DNA of 6,276 nt, from the NCBI GenBank assembly GCA_016301865.1, contig JAEDOP010000047.1, forward strand, positions 1 through 6,276, given 5' to 3'. The stretch is from Alphaproteobacteria bacterium. GTDB lineage: Bacteria > Pseudomonadota > Alphaproteobacteria > Rs-D84. Both the position numbers and the translations under genes were made by a program. Below, one piece after another: positions 6,214 to 6,276 of the stretch. How positions within the stretch are numbered: the first letter of the stretch is position 1; the number at the start of each line of letters is the position of its first letter. The notes under the pieces are model-generated. The model searched no databases. It saw only the letters and a list, made by a program, of their open reading frames with translations, and was not told the DNA's origin.

Positions 6214-6276
6214 ATGAGTGGACACAGTAAATGGCATAATATTCAGCATAAAAAGGGCGCAGCCGACGCAGCACGC
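6214..6276 (+). CDS. yebC: YebC/PmpR family protein, N-terminus only (3' partial)
   Basis: Only 21 codons are visible, but MSGHSKWHNIQHKKGAADAA is the diagnostic YebC N-terminus, of the form MxGHSKWxNIxHKKGAxDA. Members were annotated as transcriptional regulators. More recent work ties some of them to relief of ribosome stalling at difficult sequences such as proline runs. A neighbouring ruv locus is a common genomic context, usually with yebC upstream of ruvC in the same direction. Here it is divergent from ruvA, so ruvC could lie beyond the right edge. Confidence 0.9.
   Translation, partial: MSGHSKWHNIQHKKGAADAAR

Noticed and set aside
1..6276. A new multi-gene defence or biosynthetic system
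   Set aside because: All six genes fall in known housekeeping families, with no unexplained protein, so a novel multi-gene system is not supported here. The only unexplained structure is the pair of intergenic hairpin elements.

Overview
The window looks like a piece of an alphaproteobacterial chromosome. The main reason is the partial gene at the left edge, which reads as the AddB type found in Alphaproteobacteria. The mix of AT-rich gaps and GCG/CGC-rich codons, together with the compact layout, suggests an uncultured or host-associated lineage, but that is inference. Every gene with a complete or visible product belongs to a known housekeeping family. There is no tRNA, rRNA, CRISPR array, transposase or phage gene.

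Layout, left to right: (1) the C-terminal half of addB on + (1-1578), running in from outside the window; (2) a convergent gap (1579-1698) holding a perfect 19-bp inverted repeat with a 22-nt loop; (3) an exonuclease III family gene on - (1699-2469); (4) a 70-bp divergent promoter region (2470-2539) in which -10 boxes for both strands appear superimposed; (5) an AMP-forming acyl-CoA ligase family gene on + (2540-4120); (6) a second convergent gap (4121-4242) with another 19-22-19 hairpin; (7) mnmE on - (4243-5568), 1 nt downstream of (8) ruvA on - (5570-6163); (9) a 50-bp divergent gap with a near-consensus promoter for ruvA-mnmE; (10) the first 21 codons of yebC on + (6214-6276).

Functionally, AddB, exonuclease III and RuvA all belong to DNA repair and recombination: end resection, abasic-site repair and Holliday-junction branch migration. 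MnmE modifies tRNA wobble uridines and YebC acts in translation or regulation. The acyl ligase belongs to lipid metabolism and has no obvious link to its neighbours.

The most unusual signal is not a gene. Both convergent gaps contain a 60-bp element of identical geometry (19-nt arm, 22-nt loop, 19-nt arm). The stems are unrelated in sequence, but the loops agree at 18 of 22 positions and carry a TGTA-N7-TACA dyad. Conserved loops on divergent but still paired stems point to a repeated intergenic element family selected for its loop and for base pairing. I do not recognise it as a named element. Only the second copy also has the A-run/T-run flanks of a bidirectional intrinsic terminator.
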